Positions 38,301-48,824 of a stretch of 64,000 nt of DNA are shown here, piece after piece. The DNA comes from Pseudoalteromonas aurantia (GTDB taxonomy: Bacteria; Pseudomonadota; Gammaproteobacteria; Enterobacterales; Alteromonadaceae): the NCBI RefSeq assembly GCF_005886875.1, contig NZ_PNBY01000074.1:43302-107301 (forward strand), written 5' to 3'. Under the pieces are notes generated by a model that was given only the letters and a program-made list of their open reading frames with translations, was not told the DNA's origin and did no database searches. Each line of letters starts with the position of its first letter. Positions within the stretch are counted from its first letter, which is position 1. The translations under genes were made by a program, and so were the position numbers.

Positions 38301-39344
38301 CTACAACCCTTCTTTGATGACGACATTGTCAAACATCGTAATAACACGCTCAGTACTTATCTGAGACATTAAATCCGCACCTTTGACTCGAGTGCCCCAC
38401 GGAAGTTGGTCAGCCGTTTTATTTTTTTGCTTTACTAAATTTTGGTGATATACCTCAACCACATAATCCAAATATAAATAAGGCCCTGTTCGCGCAGGGT
38501 TAGAATGGGCATATAAACCTATCACTGGCGTGGCTACCGTTACCGCCATATGTGCAGGCCCAGTATCGGGTGCCAGGACCAGTTTTGCTTGTTTTAATAC
38601 ACATAACAGTTCTTTTAACTGTGTTTTACCGACTAAATTTAAAACAGGGAACGTAACATAACTCAAAATATCATCCGCTAAAGTACGCTCTAGTTCAGTT
38701 GGCCCCCCCGTTAGCACCACGTCAAACCCATTTTCATGTGCATGCTGAGCGACTTCCGCGTAACGTTCTGGCAACCAATTACGCTCAGCTTTGCTTGCAG
38801 CGGCTGCTATCACAAACACTTTGTTTCGCCCTGCCAACAAACCACTTGCCGTGTGCTCATCTTGCTCAGAAAAAGGCATAACCCAACTGGGCGCGTTACA
38901 GCTAGCACCTATAGCACTCGCAAAATTCTGAAAACCTTCCAATACATGCGCAGATTGCTGAGCATCAATTGTGCGATTAACAAATAGACTGTGCAGCTCT
39001 TTACTGCGGTGCTTGTCAAAGCCAATTTTTACCTTTGCGGGAATGCAACGTGCGGCTAGATTCGCTCGCAGTGCCACTTGCATGTGTAAAAGTACGTCAA
39101 ACCGTCGCCCTTTAAACACAGATTTTAACTGCTTATACGCAGCTGAACCTTGCTTTTTATCAAAAATGATAAACTCGACGTTCGCTAAACCAGATAAGAG
39201 CATTGCCTCAACCTTGCCAAGCACCCAGGTCACTTTTGCATGAGGGTGTGCTGCTTGAATCGCTTGAACAGCGGCTACCGCATGACAAACGTCTCCAATG
39301 GCTGAAAGCCTAAGAATACAGATTGAATTATATTGAGCTGACAC
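38301..39344 (-). CDS. GT9 heptosyltransferase-like glycosyltransferase
   Basis: 347 residues, glycosyltransferase family 9 (ADP-heptose:LPS heptosyltransferases). N-terminal CILRLSAIGDVCHAVAAVQAIQ, C-terminal LVLAPDTGPAHMAVTVATPVIGLYAHSNPARTGPY, the family donor-site motif. Which core heptose it adds (I, II or later) cannot be decided. Upstream of and probably co-transcribed with gmhB, divergent from kdkA. Confidence 0.88.
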   Translation of the reverse strand: MSAQYNSICILRLSAIGDVCHAVAAVQAIQAAHPHAKVTWVLGKVEAMLLSGLANVEFIIFDKKQGSAAYKQLKSVFKGRRFDVLLHMQVALRANLAARCIPAKVKIGFDKHRSKELHSLFVNRTIDAQQSAHVLEGFQNFASAIGASCNAPSWVMPFSEQDEHTASGLLAGRNKVFVIAAAASKAERNWLPERYAEVAQHAHENGFDVVLTGGPTELERTLADDILSYVTFPVLNLVGKTQLKELLCVLKQAKLVLAPDTGPAHMAVTVATPVIGLYAHSNPARTGPYLYLDYVVEVYHQNLVKQKNKTADQLPWGTRVKGADLMSQISTERVITMFDNVVIKEGL

Positions 39345-39468
39345 ACATATCCCATAGGGTTAACTTCAATTAGTGCCCGATCTTAAATTATTCATCTGGC
39401 TTTGCAAGTTTATAGCGGGGTAAAAAAACGATACACTTAACTCATCTAGATTTACGTTGTCACTTTGC

Positions 39469-40188
39469 ATGCTAATTAATAACATTGAACAGGGTTATAT
39501 CCTTACGCCTGACCATACAAAAACCCCTTTTCTTCCAGAGCACTTTGACCCAAATTACTGGCAGCAGCAAAATGCAATTGTAGGTACAAAAGAAGGTCGG
39601 GCAACCGCATGGTTTTTTCGCCACAATAACCAAATCAGTGTATTAAAACATTACTGGCGTGGCGGGATGGTAGGTAAGTTATTATCTGACCAATACCTTT
39701 TTCAAGGTTTAAAAAGCACCCGAGTATATAAAGAGTTTTTATTATTATGCGAATTAGAGCAGCGAGGCTTACCTGTTCCCAGTCCTGTGGCCGCAAAAAT
39801 ATCTACATCTTATTGTATTTATCGGGGTGATCTGATCACCGCCGCTATTACTGGCGCCACCAGTCTATGCGAAGTGCTTCAAACGAGAGAGATGACATTA
39901 AATCAGCTCAACAAAATTGCGCAAACCATTGCTCAGTTTCACCGTGCTGGCGTCTATCATGCCGATTTAAACATCAATAACATTCTATTTAATGAAGCTG
40001 GAGAGGTATATTTAATTGACTTTGATCGAGGTGAATTACGCACGCCTTCCCATAGCTGGCAAAAACATAATATGGACAGACTACGTCGTTCATTTTATAA
40101 AGAGGCCGGCAAATGGCCGACCTTTTATTTCACAGATAACAATTGGGAACAACTTAATCTGGCTTATAAACAAGCCTTAGCGCGTTGA
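39469..40188 (+). CDS. kdkA: 3-deoxy-D-manno-octulosonic acid (Kdo) kinase
   Basis: 239 residues, protein-kinase-like fold. Lys in VLKHYWRGG, catalytic loop YHADLNINNIL and metal-binding LIDFDRG. Phosphorylates Kdo at O-4 after lipid A-Kdo assembly. ATG 39469 is used; the earlier TTG adds four residues. Surrounded by core-LPS genes. Confidence 0.88.
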   Translation: MLINNIEQGYILTPDHTKTPFLPEHFDPNYWQQQNAIVGTKEGRATAWFFRHNNQISVLKHYWRGGMVGKLLSDQYLFQGLKSTRVYKEFLLLCELEQRGLPVPSPVAAKISTSYCIYRGDLITAAITGATSLCEVLQTREMTLNQLNKIAQTIAQFHRAGVYHADLNINNILFNEAGEVYLIDFDRGELRTPSHSWQKHNMDRLRRSFYKEAGKWPTFYFTDNNWEQLNLAYKQALAR

Positions 40189-40209
40189 TAAGCGCCCAAA
40201 TGACCAGCC

Positions 40210-41655
40210 CTATTCTGTAGCCTGTGCCTTTTTGATAATATTCGATGTCGAGCAACCGTTCAGAAAATCAAGTACTTCAACACGCCCCCCCGTACTTAGA
40301 ACATGCTCGGCTCCAGCGATTTCAGACACTTTATAATCGCCCCCTTTCACAAGAATATCAGGGCTTAATTGTGTAATAAGCTCTGCGGGTGTGTCCCCCT
40401 CAGCTTCACTGCCAAATGGGATCACCCAATCAACAGAGGCCAAGGCTGATAAAACCATTGCACGCTCATCTAACGGGTTTATAGGCCGGTCTGCGCCTTT
40501 CAAACGTGAGATAGACTCGTCATTATTCAATCCAACAACCAGCTTATCCCCCATGGCTTTGGCTTGTGCCAAATATTTAACATGACCAGCATGTAGTATG
40601 TCAAAACAGCCATTCGTGAATACAATGCGTTCACCATTTCTTTTCGCGAATGCGATATGCTGATGCACGTCATCAAAAGGCGCTTGATAATGTTCACCAT
40701 TTTCAATCAAATATTGACCTAATTTCTGGCTTAGTTCTTCAGGTGTAACCGTTGCAGCCCCCAATTTGCTGACAGCTATTCCCGCTGCAATGTTCGCCAC
40801 TTCAACCGCGTCCTTTGCGACCATACCTGCACCCAACATCGTTGTAAGTGTTGCAATCACCGTATCACCTGCCCCGGTCACATCACTCACTTCTCGAACT
40901 TGTGCAGCAAAATGATGTTTTTCAGTATGGCTTATCAATGACATACCTTGCTCTGAACGAGTCAATAACATGGCATCTACCCCCGCATCGGCTAAAAGCT
41001 TACGCGCACTCAGAGTCAAAGCTTCCTCTGATTTAACCTCACCGCCAGCCAACTGAAACTCATTCAGGTTCGGCGTAATAAAATCAGCACCTTTGTATAT
41101 TGAAAAATCTGATGACTTAGGGTCTACAAGCACAATTTTACCCGCGGCCTTTGCTACAGCGATCATCTCTTGAATTGCAGATAAAGCGCCCTTATTGTAA
41201 TCAGAGAATAATACATAATCATAATCATCAATTACTTGCTGTAAATTTTCTCGTAACAAACGGCTATGTGCTTGAGTAAATGTCTCTTCTAAATCTAAAC
41301 GTACAACTTGCTGGTGACGGCTAATAACTCGCATTTTGGCAATCGTAGGCAGCCCAGTAACACTCACTAATTGTGAATGTATATTTTCAGACTCTAAAAT
41401 ACGCTCAAGGGTTTGACCAATATCATCTTGACCAATTAATCCCAACAGCCCAACTTTACCATCAAGGTGCGCAACATTTTTTGCAACATTGGCTGCACCG
41501 CCCGCTTTGTCTTCTAGAGTGCTTACTTTAACGACAGGCACTGGTGCTTCTGGCGAAATACGACCAGTATCGCCTAACCAATAGCGGTCGAGCATGACAT
41601 CACCCACAACCAATACCCGCGCTTTATTTAAATGCTGTAAGCGTGATAAGTCCAT
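40210..41655 (-). CDS. hldE: Bifunctional heptose 7-P kinase / heptose 1-P adenylyltransferase
   Basis: 481 residues. Ribokinase-type kinase domain (1-320) with [25 protein letters not shown] and [13 protein letters not shown]; adenylyltransferase domain (345-481) with [25 protein letters not shown]. Supplies ADP-heptose for the core. Its start abuts the gmhA stop by one base. Confidence 0.96.
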   Translation of the reverse strand: MDLSRLQHLNKARVLVVGDVMLDRYWLGDTGRISPEAPVPVVKVSTLEDKAGGAANVAKNVAHLDGKVGLLGLIGQDDIGQTLERILESENIHSQLVSVTGLPTIAKMRVISRHQQVVRLDLEETFTQAHSRLLRENLQQVIDDYDYVLFSDYNKGALSAIQEMIAVAKAAGKIVLVDPKSSDFSIYKGADFITPNLNEFQLAGGEVKSEEALTLSARKLLADAGVDAMLLTRSEQGMSLISHTEKHHFAAQVREVSDVTGAGDTVIATLTTMLGAGMVAKDAVEVANIAAGIAVSKLGAATVTPEELSQKLGQYLIENGEHYQAPFDDVHQHIAFAKRNGERIVFTNGCFDILHAGHVKYLAQAKAMGDKLVVGLNNDESISRLKGADRPINPLDERAMVLSALASVDWVIPFGSEAEGDTPAELITQLSPDILVKGGDYKVSEIAGAEHVLSTGGRVEVLDFLNGCSTSNIIKKAQATE

Positions 41656-42245
41656 TATTGTTGCTCCGCCATCGACATATCAATTGCCTCACATAACCAG
41701 TGACCAATGAACATGTGTGCTTCTTGAATACGCGCAGTTTCGTCATTGCGAATAATAATAGGCAACTTAGCAATGTCTCTTACCTTACCCCCCTCTCTGC
41801 CCGTCAATGCAACAGTGAAAGCGCCAATATCATTTGCCGCCTGTAATGCTAAATTTATATTCGTACTGGTTCCCGAGGTCGTTAAGCCAATGACCAGATC
41901 TTCTGGCTTACATAGTGCCTGAACTTGTCTCTCAAATACTGTATCAAAATGATAGTCGTTACTGTGCGCTGTCAGAATTGAGGTGTCCGTGGTTAATGCA
42001 ATCGATGCTAATGGTCCCCTTTCCAGCTTATATCGAACAACAAATTCAGCTGCTAAATGCTGTGCATCTGCAGCGCTACCACCATTACCAAACCAAATTA
42101 CTTTACCACCCTTTGCCAGTGTCTTTTGACATGCCTCAAGTAGCTGCATGGATTCTTTATGATAGTTCGCCATCGTATTAAAAACGTCTAAGTGACGTTG
42201 TAACGAGGCTAAATAGCTTTGTTCAATATGTTGATTTTGCGACAT
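41655..42245 (-). CDS. gmhA: Sedoheptulose 7-phosphate isomerase
   Basis: 196 residues, SIS domain. Makes D-glycero-D-manno-heptose 7-phosphate from sedoheptulose 7-phosphate. Motifs [26 protein letters not shown] and [12 protein letters not shown]; catalytic His in [13 protein letters not shown]. Operon with hldE. Confidence 0.94.
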   Translation of the reverse strand: MSQNQHIEQSYLASLQRHLDVFNTMANYHKESMQLLEACQKTLAKGGKVIWFGNGGSAADAQHLAAEFVVRYKLERGPLASIALTTDTSILTAHSNDYHFDTVFERQVQALCKPEDLVIGLTTSGTSTNINLALQAANDIGAFTVALTGREGGKVRDIAKLPIIIRNDETARIQEAHMFIGHWLCEAIDMSMAEQQ

Positions 42246-42299
42246 ATAAGTTCCTAAATTACCGCTTATTGGCTTTATTCTGTAAATAGTATCCGTGAT

Positions 42300-43751
42300 T
42301 TACCAGTATACATTGACTGATAACCAAGTATAGCTTTCACCGAATACATCTTTACCAACGGCTAACGTTGTTTCAACCTGACGGTGAGATATTTTTCGGC
42401 TATTGCTTATTTGTAGTTCCTGCCCCACTTCATAACTCTGACCAAGCTGCCCGAGCTCGTTAAGATAATTACTTTCATTTGCAATTCTAGTGTACTTTGC
42501 ACGCCATAGTGAGTGTAGGTTTTCACTGTAAGTCGCCTCAATGATGTGGGCTTGAGACGGCGCGGCATCATCAAACTGACGCTGATCGCCAATAAAGCTC
42601 CCCATGACAGCACCATCGATGGAGTTACCATACACAGGATAAATTTCATTAACGTACCACAAACTATGTTGATTCGAGTACTCATAACGTAATGTACTCT
42701 CTTTTGTCATTTGTGGCAGATACACGCCAAAATTAGTCGCCGTGTTACCAAATTGATAGTTTTTATGGCCCTTAGTATCTTCACCACCATACTCAAAATA
42801 CCACTCTGCTGGGGTTAACATGCTTGTGCGTAAAGTACTGGTAAACGTTACCCATTGATCGCCAAGCTCTGTATCTTTACTGCCAGTTAAGCCACTATTG
42901 TCATTACCCGCAGGATCGAAGTATGCTTTAAAGACATCTTTGGTCGTCACTTTTCGTGGGCCGCCACCAAACTGCATCATACGGTTTAAGCCTAACTTCC
43001 AACCGCTTAAAGGCTCAATGCTAAAGTGAGTGCCCGCCAACTTAGGCTTACCACTATGCAACGTACCTTGATACAAAATTGCGTCTTCAACATGCTCACT
43101 TTCGGCGTAGAACAGTTCAAAATCAAAGTTCCACCAATTTTTCAATGGTGCTATTAAGCCCAGAGAAACGGACGGCAATGGCTTAGCGTTATTAGAATAA
43201 ACTTGTGCAAAGCTCTTAAAAGGAGAAAACCAATGTTCTTTATACCCTAAATTAAGCTGAAATGTGTCACCTCCCAATGCATAAAATGTATTGTAAGCCA
43301 CTAAATCACCAGCATCGACTCGATAATCAACCCCTATCTGCAACAAAGAGCTATCACTACCGCGCCATACACCTTCCAAAGAAAGCTCAGCATACTCATC
43401 TGATGTGTTACTTCGGTCATTCGCCAACTTCACGACTTCACCAGAATCAGCTCTCAATTTAATACCTTGTCGTGTTATATCATCCTTACTAAAGTACGGC
43501 TTTAGACGCCCTCTAATACTATTATATAGCGACCTATCAACCGCGCTGAGTTTACGTAATGCCATGTTGATTTCACTTATTCGATAGGGTTTAGCCATCG
43601 GCGTACCATCAGTCAAAGCAAACATTTTATCAATTTGATATTCTAAAATAGCGTCTTTTCCTATTGGCAAGTAAGCCGTTGGGGCTGAAAAAGATTGGCT
43701 TGAGAAAAGAAACAATGCACCAGCTAGGTAATAGGTAATTTTAAACTTCAT
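42300..43751 (-). CDS. Wzi-like capsule assembly outer-membrane protein
   Basis: 483 residues with signal peptide (...SQSFSA-PTAYLPIG). Beta-barrel character throughout and a terminal aromatic strand (SVNVYW). Segments such as EYQIDKMFALTDGTPMAKPYRI, SPFKSFAQVYSNNAKPLPSVSLGLIAP and PAEWYFEYGGED fit the capsule assembly Wzi family, which anchors capsular polysaccharide. Located inside an LPS block; no capsule polymerase or export genes are in the window. Confidence 0.82.
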   Translation of the reverse strand: MKFKITYYLAGALFLFSSQSFSAPTAYLPIGKDAILEYQIDKMFALTDGTPMAKPYRISEINMALRKLSAVDRSLYNSIRGRLKPYFSKDDITRQGIKLRADSGEVVKLANDRSNTSDEYAELSLEGVWRGSDSSLLQIGVDYRVDAGDLVAYNTFYALGGDTFQLNLGYKEHWFSPFKSFAQVYSNNAKPLPSVSLGLIAPLKNWWNFDFELFYAESEHVEDAILYQGTLHSGKPKLAGTHFSIEPLSGWKLGLNRMMQFGGGPRKVTTKDVFKAYFDPAGNDNSGLTGSKDTELGDQWVTFTSTLRTSMLTPAEWYFEYGGEDTKGHKNYQFGNTATNFGVYLPQMTKESTLRYEYSNQHSLWYVNEIYPVYGNSIDGAVMGSFIGDQRQFDDAAPSQAHIIEATYSENLHSLWRAKYTRIANESNYLNELGQLGQSYEVGQELQISNSRKISHRQVETTLAVGKDVFGESYTWLSVNVYW

Positions 43752-43899
43752 CTTTTATCATTGGTTTTTATAATATACCGCTATGGTAACAAAGTTATTT
43801 TGTGGGGGCACGACCCTAAAGTGTGTAAATTTGTTATTAGATTTCAGTTTTTTCTCGATACACAGTAAAATAGCCTTTTATGACTATGATATGTAACTC

Positions 43900-45174
43900 A
43901 TGATCCGCTTCTTATATAGCTGTTTACTCTATATTCTCAGCCCCTTAATTGTTATTTATCTGTATTTTTTCAGAGGTAAAAAAGCCCCTGCATATCGACA
44001 GAACTTTACTGAGCGCTTTGCATTCTCACTCATCAATTTACCAAAAAATGCCGTCATATTTCATTGTGCGTCAGTTGGAGAAGTCTTGGCTGCGGTGCCA
44101 TTGATTTCAGAGTATAAAGCTCGTCATAAAAATGACCATATTATTATCACCTGTAACACCCCGACTGGTCGCCAACAAGTAAAAAACAGTTTTAAAAACC
44201 AGGTCCCTGTGTGCTATTTACCTTTTGACTTTTGGGATTGTGCCAATCGCTTTATCAAGACACTTTCACCAAAGCTGTTCATTACATTAGAGACCGAATT
44301 ATGGTTAAATATTATGACAGCGGCACAAAAAGTGGCGTGCCCAACAGTTGTCATCAACGCCCGACTGTCTGAAAAGTCTTTGCGCGGGTATCAAAAAGTA
44401 CCGCGATTAGCTAAAGCGCTTATGGGTAGCATTAATCATATAGCAAGTCATAGTCATGAGGATGCTGAACGTTTTATCTGTTTGGGTTTACCTGCAGATA
44501 AGGTCACCGTCACGGGCTCTATTAAATTTGATATCCACGTCGATGACACTGCCCAACAACAAGCTGAGCAATTAAAGTCTGAATTTAATACTCGTCCCGT
44601 TTGGATAGCAGGCTCAAGCCACCCAATAGAACATGAAAAGCTACTTTATGCACACAAAGAACTGCTAAAAATATACCCTGACACACTATTAATTATCGCG
44701 CCTAGGCACCCAGAACAATTCGAGCCGGTCGCAGACTTGCTCTCGCAACAAGGGTTCACTTTCACTCGACGCAGCGAACAGGTCGCACCGACAAAGCAAG
44801 TAATTCTTGCTGATACGTTAGGCGAGCTCAAAATGCTGTATGGAAGTGCCGATATCGCATACATTGGCGGAAGCCTCATTGATAGAGGTGGGCATAACCC
44901 TTTAGAAGCCGCAGCGTTTAATGTAGGTGTTATTACTGGCCCTAGTATTTATAACTTTGCACATATCTACCCTGAACTATTTTTACATCAAGGCGCTATT
45001 TGTGTTGAAGACCAAGCGGAATTAGCAACTCTATTAATCAGTTTATTAAACGATCCCCACCAGCTTAAAAAACTTGGCTCTAGCGCAAAGCGCTGCCTGA
45101 ATAAAAACCAAGGTGCAATAGAAAAATCACTACAGGTTTTAAAACATAATTTAATAAAAGAGACAATCTCATGA
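43900..45174 (+). CDS. waaA: Kdo transferase
   Basis: 424 residues, GT30. Adds Kdo to lipid A precursor. N-terminal hydrophobic anchor, catalytic Glu in HCASVGEVLAAVP, and the donor motif IGGSLIDRGGHNPLEAAAF. Overlaps the next gene by ATGA. Confidence 0.95.
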   Translation: MIRFLYSCLLYILSPLIVIYLYFFRGKKAPAYRQNFTERFAFSLINLPKNAVIFHCASVGEVLAAVPLISEYKARHKNDHIIITCNTPTGRQQVKNSFKNQVPVCYLPFDFWDCANRFIKTLSPKLFITLETELWLNIMTAAQKVACPTVVINARLSEKSLRGYQKVPRLAKALMGSINHIASHSHEDAERFICLGLPADKVTVTGSIKFDIHVDDTAQQQAEQLKSEFNTRPVWIAGSSHPIEHEKLLYAHKELLKIYPDTLLIIAPRHPEQFEPVADLLSQQGFTFTRRSEQVAPTKQVILADTLGELKMLYGSADIAYIGGSLIDRGGHNPLEAAAFNVGVITGPSIYNFAHIYPELFLHQGAICVEDQAELATLLISLLNDPHQLKKLGSSAKRCLNKNQGAIEKSLQVLKHNLIKETIS

Positions 45175-45713
45175 ATGCTCAAATAAACGCTATGCAACGT
45201 TGGGTGAGTGCAGTCATAGTTAAATATAACTTTTGTCCATTTGCACGTAAAGAAGTTGAAGAAAACCGCATTCACTATTGCGTATCCGAAAGCACAACAC
45301 ATGATGATGCGGTGATGGATATGTTGGAGCAGTGTGCTCAACTAACATCCGATCCAGACCGAGAAACAACATTGCTCATGTTTCCCAATGGTTTTGCACT
45401 TTTTGACGATTTTGTCGATTTAATCGATCTTGCAAACACCATGCTTCGAATTCAAAATTATGAAGGCGTATTCCAAATCGCGACTTTTCATCCCGACTAT
45501 GTATTTGCTGATAGTGATGACAACGACCCAGCCAATTACACCAATCGAGCGCCCTTTCCCACCCTACATTTAATTCGTGAAGCAAGCATGTCTCAGGCAC
45601 TCGCCACATATGATGACCCAGAAAGTATCCCACAGAACAATATTAAACTTGCACACCGTAAAGGCAAAGCTTTTTGGCAACAGCTATTAAACAGCTGCCA
45701 TCATCCTCAATAA
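45171..45713 (+). CDS. DUF1415 family protein
   Basis: 180 residues, soluble. Family features: VIVKYNFCPFAR, FQIATFHPDYVFAD, NYTNRAPFPTLHLIREASM. Function unknown. Translationally coupled to waaA. Confidence 0.88.
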   Translation: MNAQINAMQRWVSAVIVKYNFCPFARKEVEENRIHYCVSESTTHDDAVMDMLEQCAQLTSDPDRETTLLMFPNGFALFDDFVDLIDLANTMLRIQNYEGVFQIATFHPDYVFADSDDNDPANYTNRAPFPTLHLIREASMSQALATYDDPESIPQNNIKLAHRKGKAFWQQLLNSCHHPQ

Positions 45714-45739
45714 AATAAAGCGAAACGATACCTGAAAAA

Positions 45740-45773
45740 AATGCCCATGTTCATGCAGTGAAACATGGGCATT
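45740..45773. terminator. Bidirectional terminator between DUF1415 gene and TonB receptor
   Basis: AATGCCCATGTT and AACATGGGCATT form a 12-bp perfect stem with a 10-base loop and are preceded by A6, giving a T-run on the minus strand. Confidence 0.8.
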
Positions 45774-45790
45774 GTGTTGCCATTCTTTAT

Positions 45791-47890
45791 TTAAAAATCA
45801 ATATTTATACCAATTGATGGCAAGGGCATATCAGGAAATATGTAGTCTTTCTCATAATTGGAGTAGTCCGCATTGTATTCAAACTCTTGAATAGAACGAT
45901 TGCCATACACATTCAATATCTCAAAAAATACGTTCGCTTCTTGACCCCATAGCTCGGTGTTATAATCAACACGTATATCCAATCTATGGTACGCACTCAA
46001 GGTACTTTCGTTAAAAGGCTCGTATATTGGTTGATATAACACAGGCTCAGATTGCGCATTAGAGTTAGGGTCATAGATAGGGGTTGATCCTGTCACTTGC
46101 GTATAACGCCGGCCGCTTTGATAACGCCATTTAGCACCGACTTGCCATTCATTGCTTATGTCATAGCTGGCAACCATATTGACGACCCAAGGCAGATCAA
46201 ATGCATAATCAAACTCCTCCCCAGTAACATTATTTGTTCTATCTGAGTGTGAATAAGCAATACTTACCCACCCATACCATTTGTCGCTGTAGTTTTTATT
46301 AATAAGTAACTCAGCACCATATGTTTGACCTTCGCCTTCGTTAAAATATCGTGTCGTATTTGGTGCAATCACCTCACCGTAGCGACTTGCTTGAGCAGCA
46401 GGGTTTGTCACTATCAGATCTTCAAGTTCTTTATAATATAATTGTGCACGTACAGCCCAAATCTCATCGACAACATAATCATAACCTAGTACATACTGAG
46501 TTGACTTTTCTTGCTCTAATTCTGGATTACCTAAACTTTCGCTAACAAATGCAAAGTCTTTAAATCCTTGGTGATGTCGGCCTACACTGACACTCAGCTT
46601 ACCTGCATCTTGAATAGGGAGTGATGCCTTAAATCGAGGTTCTAGCAATGACTCATCGTTATAATCATATTTACTGGCATTAACGCCAACATTAATATCA
46701 AACTTACCAATCTCTTGACGCCACTCAACGTAGGCTGATACTTCATCAAGATCGAGTTCTTCCGTTGTTGAGAATTTAGGGCTAAAGTAACTTGGCGGGC
46801 ACATTTCAAAATCGTCGTTACATGGGAAATCTCGTCCTGCTGCGTTCATATCAACTGTTTGCAGTTGATATTCACCCCCTACCATTAATACTCCCGAATC
46901 AAAATCATATTCTACCAAACCTTTTAAGCTCAAAATGTCGGTATCCGCCTTCAGGTTTAATATCTCCCCCTCTTTAGACATATCTTCTTTGGATAAGTGG
47001 TTTAATGCCATCTTATGGCGATATCTATCAAGTTGTCTATCCCAAATAACCCCTTGATTATTGTAGCTGAACTCATACAGTTCACCACTTTCTAAATCTG
47101 GATTTTTAGCCACATCTCGACTGCCTTCATCGAACTCTGTTTCAATTTTATCATTGGCTCCGGTTGCAACAAAAGTCAGTCGGTCTTGGTTATTTAAATC
47201 CCATACCAACTTAGTTTGATAATCATTGTTCCTTGGCGGCGTGGGGTAAGTAAAGTCCTCATCTTCAATAAAGTTTTCAATATATAAATGAACCAAAGAT
47301 TCTCGAAATGATACATAATAAGCCATATCATCATTGATCTGACCTTCATGTAAGATAGAAGCGCGAATAAAACTCAGCTCAACATTTGTATTTGACTCAG
47401 TGAAACTGGGATCTCTAAGCTTAGTAACAATTAACCCCCCGTTGGCATCATTAAATTGCGAACTCCACGCACCAGTCTCTAATGAGAAGTTTTCAATGAG
47501 CCTAGGGTTATATGTTGATAGACCATCGTTGTGGAATGTATAACCGACTTCTAAAAAGTCAGTTTCATAATAGTTATCTTGAGAGCTTGAGCCTCTAATC
47601 GCAGGCTCTGCAACTGGCCCCCCTGTTGCTGGTGGCGTTAATATTACACCAGGTAGAGCTTCAATCGCTTTTAAAGGATCATTATTCGCTCCTGGCACTT
47701 TTAAGATTTTGCTGCTTGAAAGCTCCAGACCCGATCCTCTAGTCCCCAATACCTGAATTGTCTCTATTTCACTTTGCACTTTTTCGTTGGCCGTTTCATT
47801 TGCGTTTGCCGTCCCTACGATTGCGCCTGATATTGCGAGGGCCAATGTAGAATACACCAAACTATTTTGATAATTATTTCTATATGTCAT
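45791..47890 (-). CDS. TonB-dependent receptor divergent from the luxI gene
   Basis: 699 residues, signal peptide (...LALAISGAIVGTANA), TonB-box-like IETIQVLGTRG, plug (DPLKAIEALPGVILTPPATGG...EPAIRGSSSQDN) and a barrel ending in PSIGINIDF. Unlike typical siderophore receptors the plug lacks an obvious catechol or hydroxamate hallmark, so the ligand is unknown. It is divergent from the luxI gene over 254 bp containing a lux-box-like site, so it may belong to the same regulon and could import the pathway product or a related compound (inference). Confidence 0.9.
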   Translation of the reverse strand: MTYRNNYQNSLVYSTLALAISGAIVGTANANETANEKVQSEIETIQVLGTRGSGLELSSSKILKVPGANNDPLKAIEALPGVILTPPATGGPVAEPAIRGSSSQDNYYETDFLEVGYTFHNDGLSTYNPRLIENFSLETGAWSSQFNDANGGLIVTKLRDPSFTESNTNVELSFIRASILHEGQINDDMAYYVSFRESLVHLYIENFIEDEDFTYPTPPRNNDYQTKLVWDLNNQDRLTFVATGANDKIETEFDEGSRDVAKNPDLESGELYEFSYNNQGVIWDRQLDRYRHKMALNHLSKEDMSKEGEILNLKADTDILSLKGLVEYDFDSGVLMVGGEYQLQTVDMNAAGRDFPCNDDFEMCPPSYFSPKFSTTEELDLDEVSAYVEWRQEIGKFDINVGVNASKYDYNDESLLEPRFKASLPIQDAGKLSVSVGRHHQGFKDFAFVSESLGNPELEQEKSTQYVLGYDYVVDEIWAVRAQLYYKELEDLIVTNPAAQASRYGEVIAPNTTRYFNEGEGQTYGAELLINKNYSDKWYGWVSIAYSHSDRTNNVTGEEFDYAFDLPWVVNMVASYDISNEWQVGAKWRYQSGRRYTQVTGSTPIYDPNSNAQSEPVLYQPIYEPFNESTLSAYHRLDIRVDYNTELWGQEANVFFEILNVYGNRSIQEFEYNADYSNYEKDYIFPDMPLPSIGINIDF

Positions 47891-48022
47891 GACAACACCT
47901 TAAATAGCTTAAATTGATTGTGTAAAAAACTACGATAATTATGAGTCTTTCAACGTATAAAAATAATATATTAAATGTGAATTTTTTGTGCAAAACCCTC
48001 TTAACATTAAAATAAATCACCA

Positions 48023-48042
48023 ACCTGTAAGAAACAACAGGA
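48023..48042 (+). promoter_or_regulatory. lux-box-like operator upstream of luxI
   Basis: ACCTGTAAGAAACAACAGGA matches the lux-box consensus RNSTGYAXGATNXTRCASRT at 17 of 20 positions, with perfect CCTGT/ACAGG arms. A TATACA -10-like hexamer at 48066-48071 places the dyad centre near -45, as for class II LuxR activation. It is 102 bp before the luxI ATG and 132 bp before the TonB receptor start. Confidence 0.75.
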
Positions 48043-48144
48043 CAACCCAAGAGAAGCTTTCAGGTTATACATTGTTATAAAACCAAGCTCATTAAAAAGC
48101 AGATTAAAGTGTAATTACTAGCATTAAAAAAAAGGAATAATACA

Positions 48145-48741
48145 ATGCTAGATAATATAATAAAAAACACATACAACATTAATAAAATAGACACAGACAC
48201 AAAAAACAAAATACACAAACTAAGGTACAATGTATTTCACAAACAATTAAAATGGGACGTGCCAGTTATTAATGATCAAGAAATAGATGAGTATGATGAT
48301 TTAGACCCTGTATTTGTTACTGCTAAAGATCATAGTGGTGAGCTAATGGGTTGCTTAAGAATTTTAAAAACGACTAACAAGTATATGTTAAAAGATACCT
48401 TCCCTCAGTTATTAGATAACCAAGCAGCCCCTCAATCAAAGTCGGTATTAGAAATTAGTCGCTTTGCCACACAAAAAAGTGAACATTTATTTGATCCAAA
48501 TGAAAAACGCTACGTAACATATAGCGTGTTGCAGCAAGCATACCTGCATGCAATCGAACAAGGAGTGGAAGAGTACGTAATGGTAACAACATGCGCAATA
48601 GAGCGTTATCTTAGAATACTGGGTGTACCCACCAGTAGACTAGGGAACGGCTTAAGTATGGACATAGGCGGAGTTAATTCCGTCGCTATTAAAATGAGCA
48701 TTAATGATGAATTTAAGAATGCAGTTTTTTCAATTCATTAA
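48145..48741 (+). CDS. Acyl-homoserine lactone synthase (LuxI family)
   Basis: 198 residues. All ten family-invariant residues are present at a constant +2 offset from LuxI: Arg27, Phe31, Trp37, Glu46, Asp48, Asp51, Arg72, Phe86, Glu103, Arg106. The acyl-chain region VMVTTCAIERYL has Thr at 148-149, compatible with a 3-oxo- or other substituted chain, but the chain cannot be read reliably. Uses SAM and acyl-ACP to make an AHL signal. The first 25 codons are extremely A-rich compared with its neighbours. Followed 83 bp later by its cognate luxR. Confidence 0.95.
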   Translation: MLDNIIKNTYNINKIDTDTKNKIHKLRYNVFHKQLKWDVPVINDQEIDEYDDLDPVFVTAKDHSGELMGCLRILKTTNKYMLKDTFPQLLDNQAAPQSKSVLEISRFATQKSEHLFDPNEKRYVTYSVLQQAYLHAIEQGVEEYVMVTTCAIERYLRILGVPTSRLGNGLSMDIGGVNSVAIKMSINDEFKNAVFSIH

Positions 48742-48756
48742 TTAGCGTTCATCCAC

Positions 48757-48817
48757 TCCGTATCGACATCGAACTACCACGGATACTGGTAGATATTAAT
48801 GAAGAGCATGATACGGA
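48757..48817 (+). promoter_or_regulatory. Nested inverted repeats in luxR leader
   Basis: TCCGTATC (48757-48764) and GATACGGA (48810-48817) are perfect 8-bp complements. Inside them CTACCA (48774-48779) and TGGTAG (48787-48792) form a second stem. The 3' arm contains the only GGA-type ribosome-site candidate for luxR (ATG 48825), so the outer stem could hide it. The role is inference. Confidence 0.5.
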
Positions 48818-48824
48818 AATAAGT

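Noticed and set aside
48774..48792. CTACCA...TGGTAG as a fourth lux box
   Set aside because: It lacks the CTG/CAG cores and the 20-bp spacing; better explained as an RNA stem in the luxR leader.
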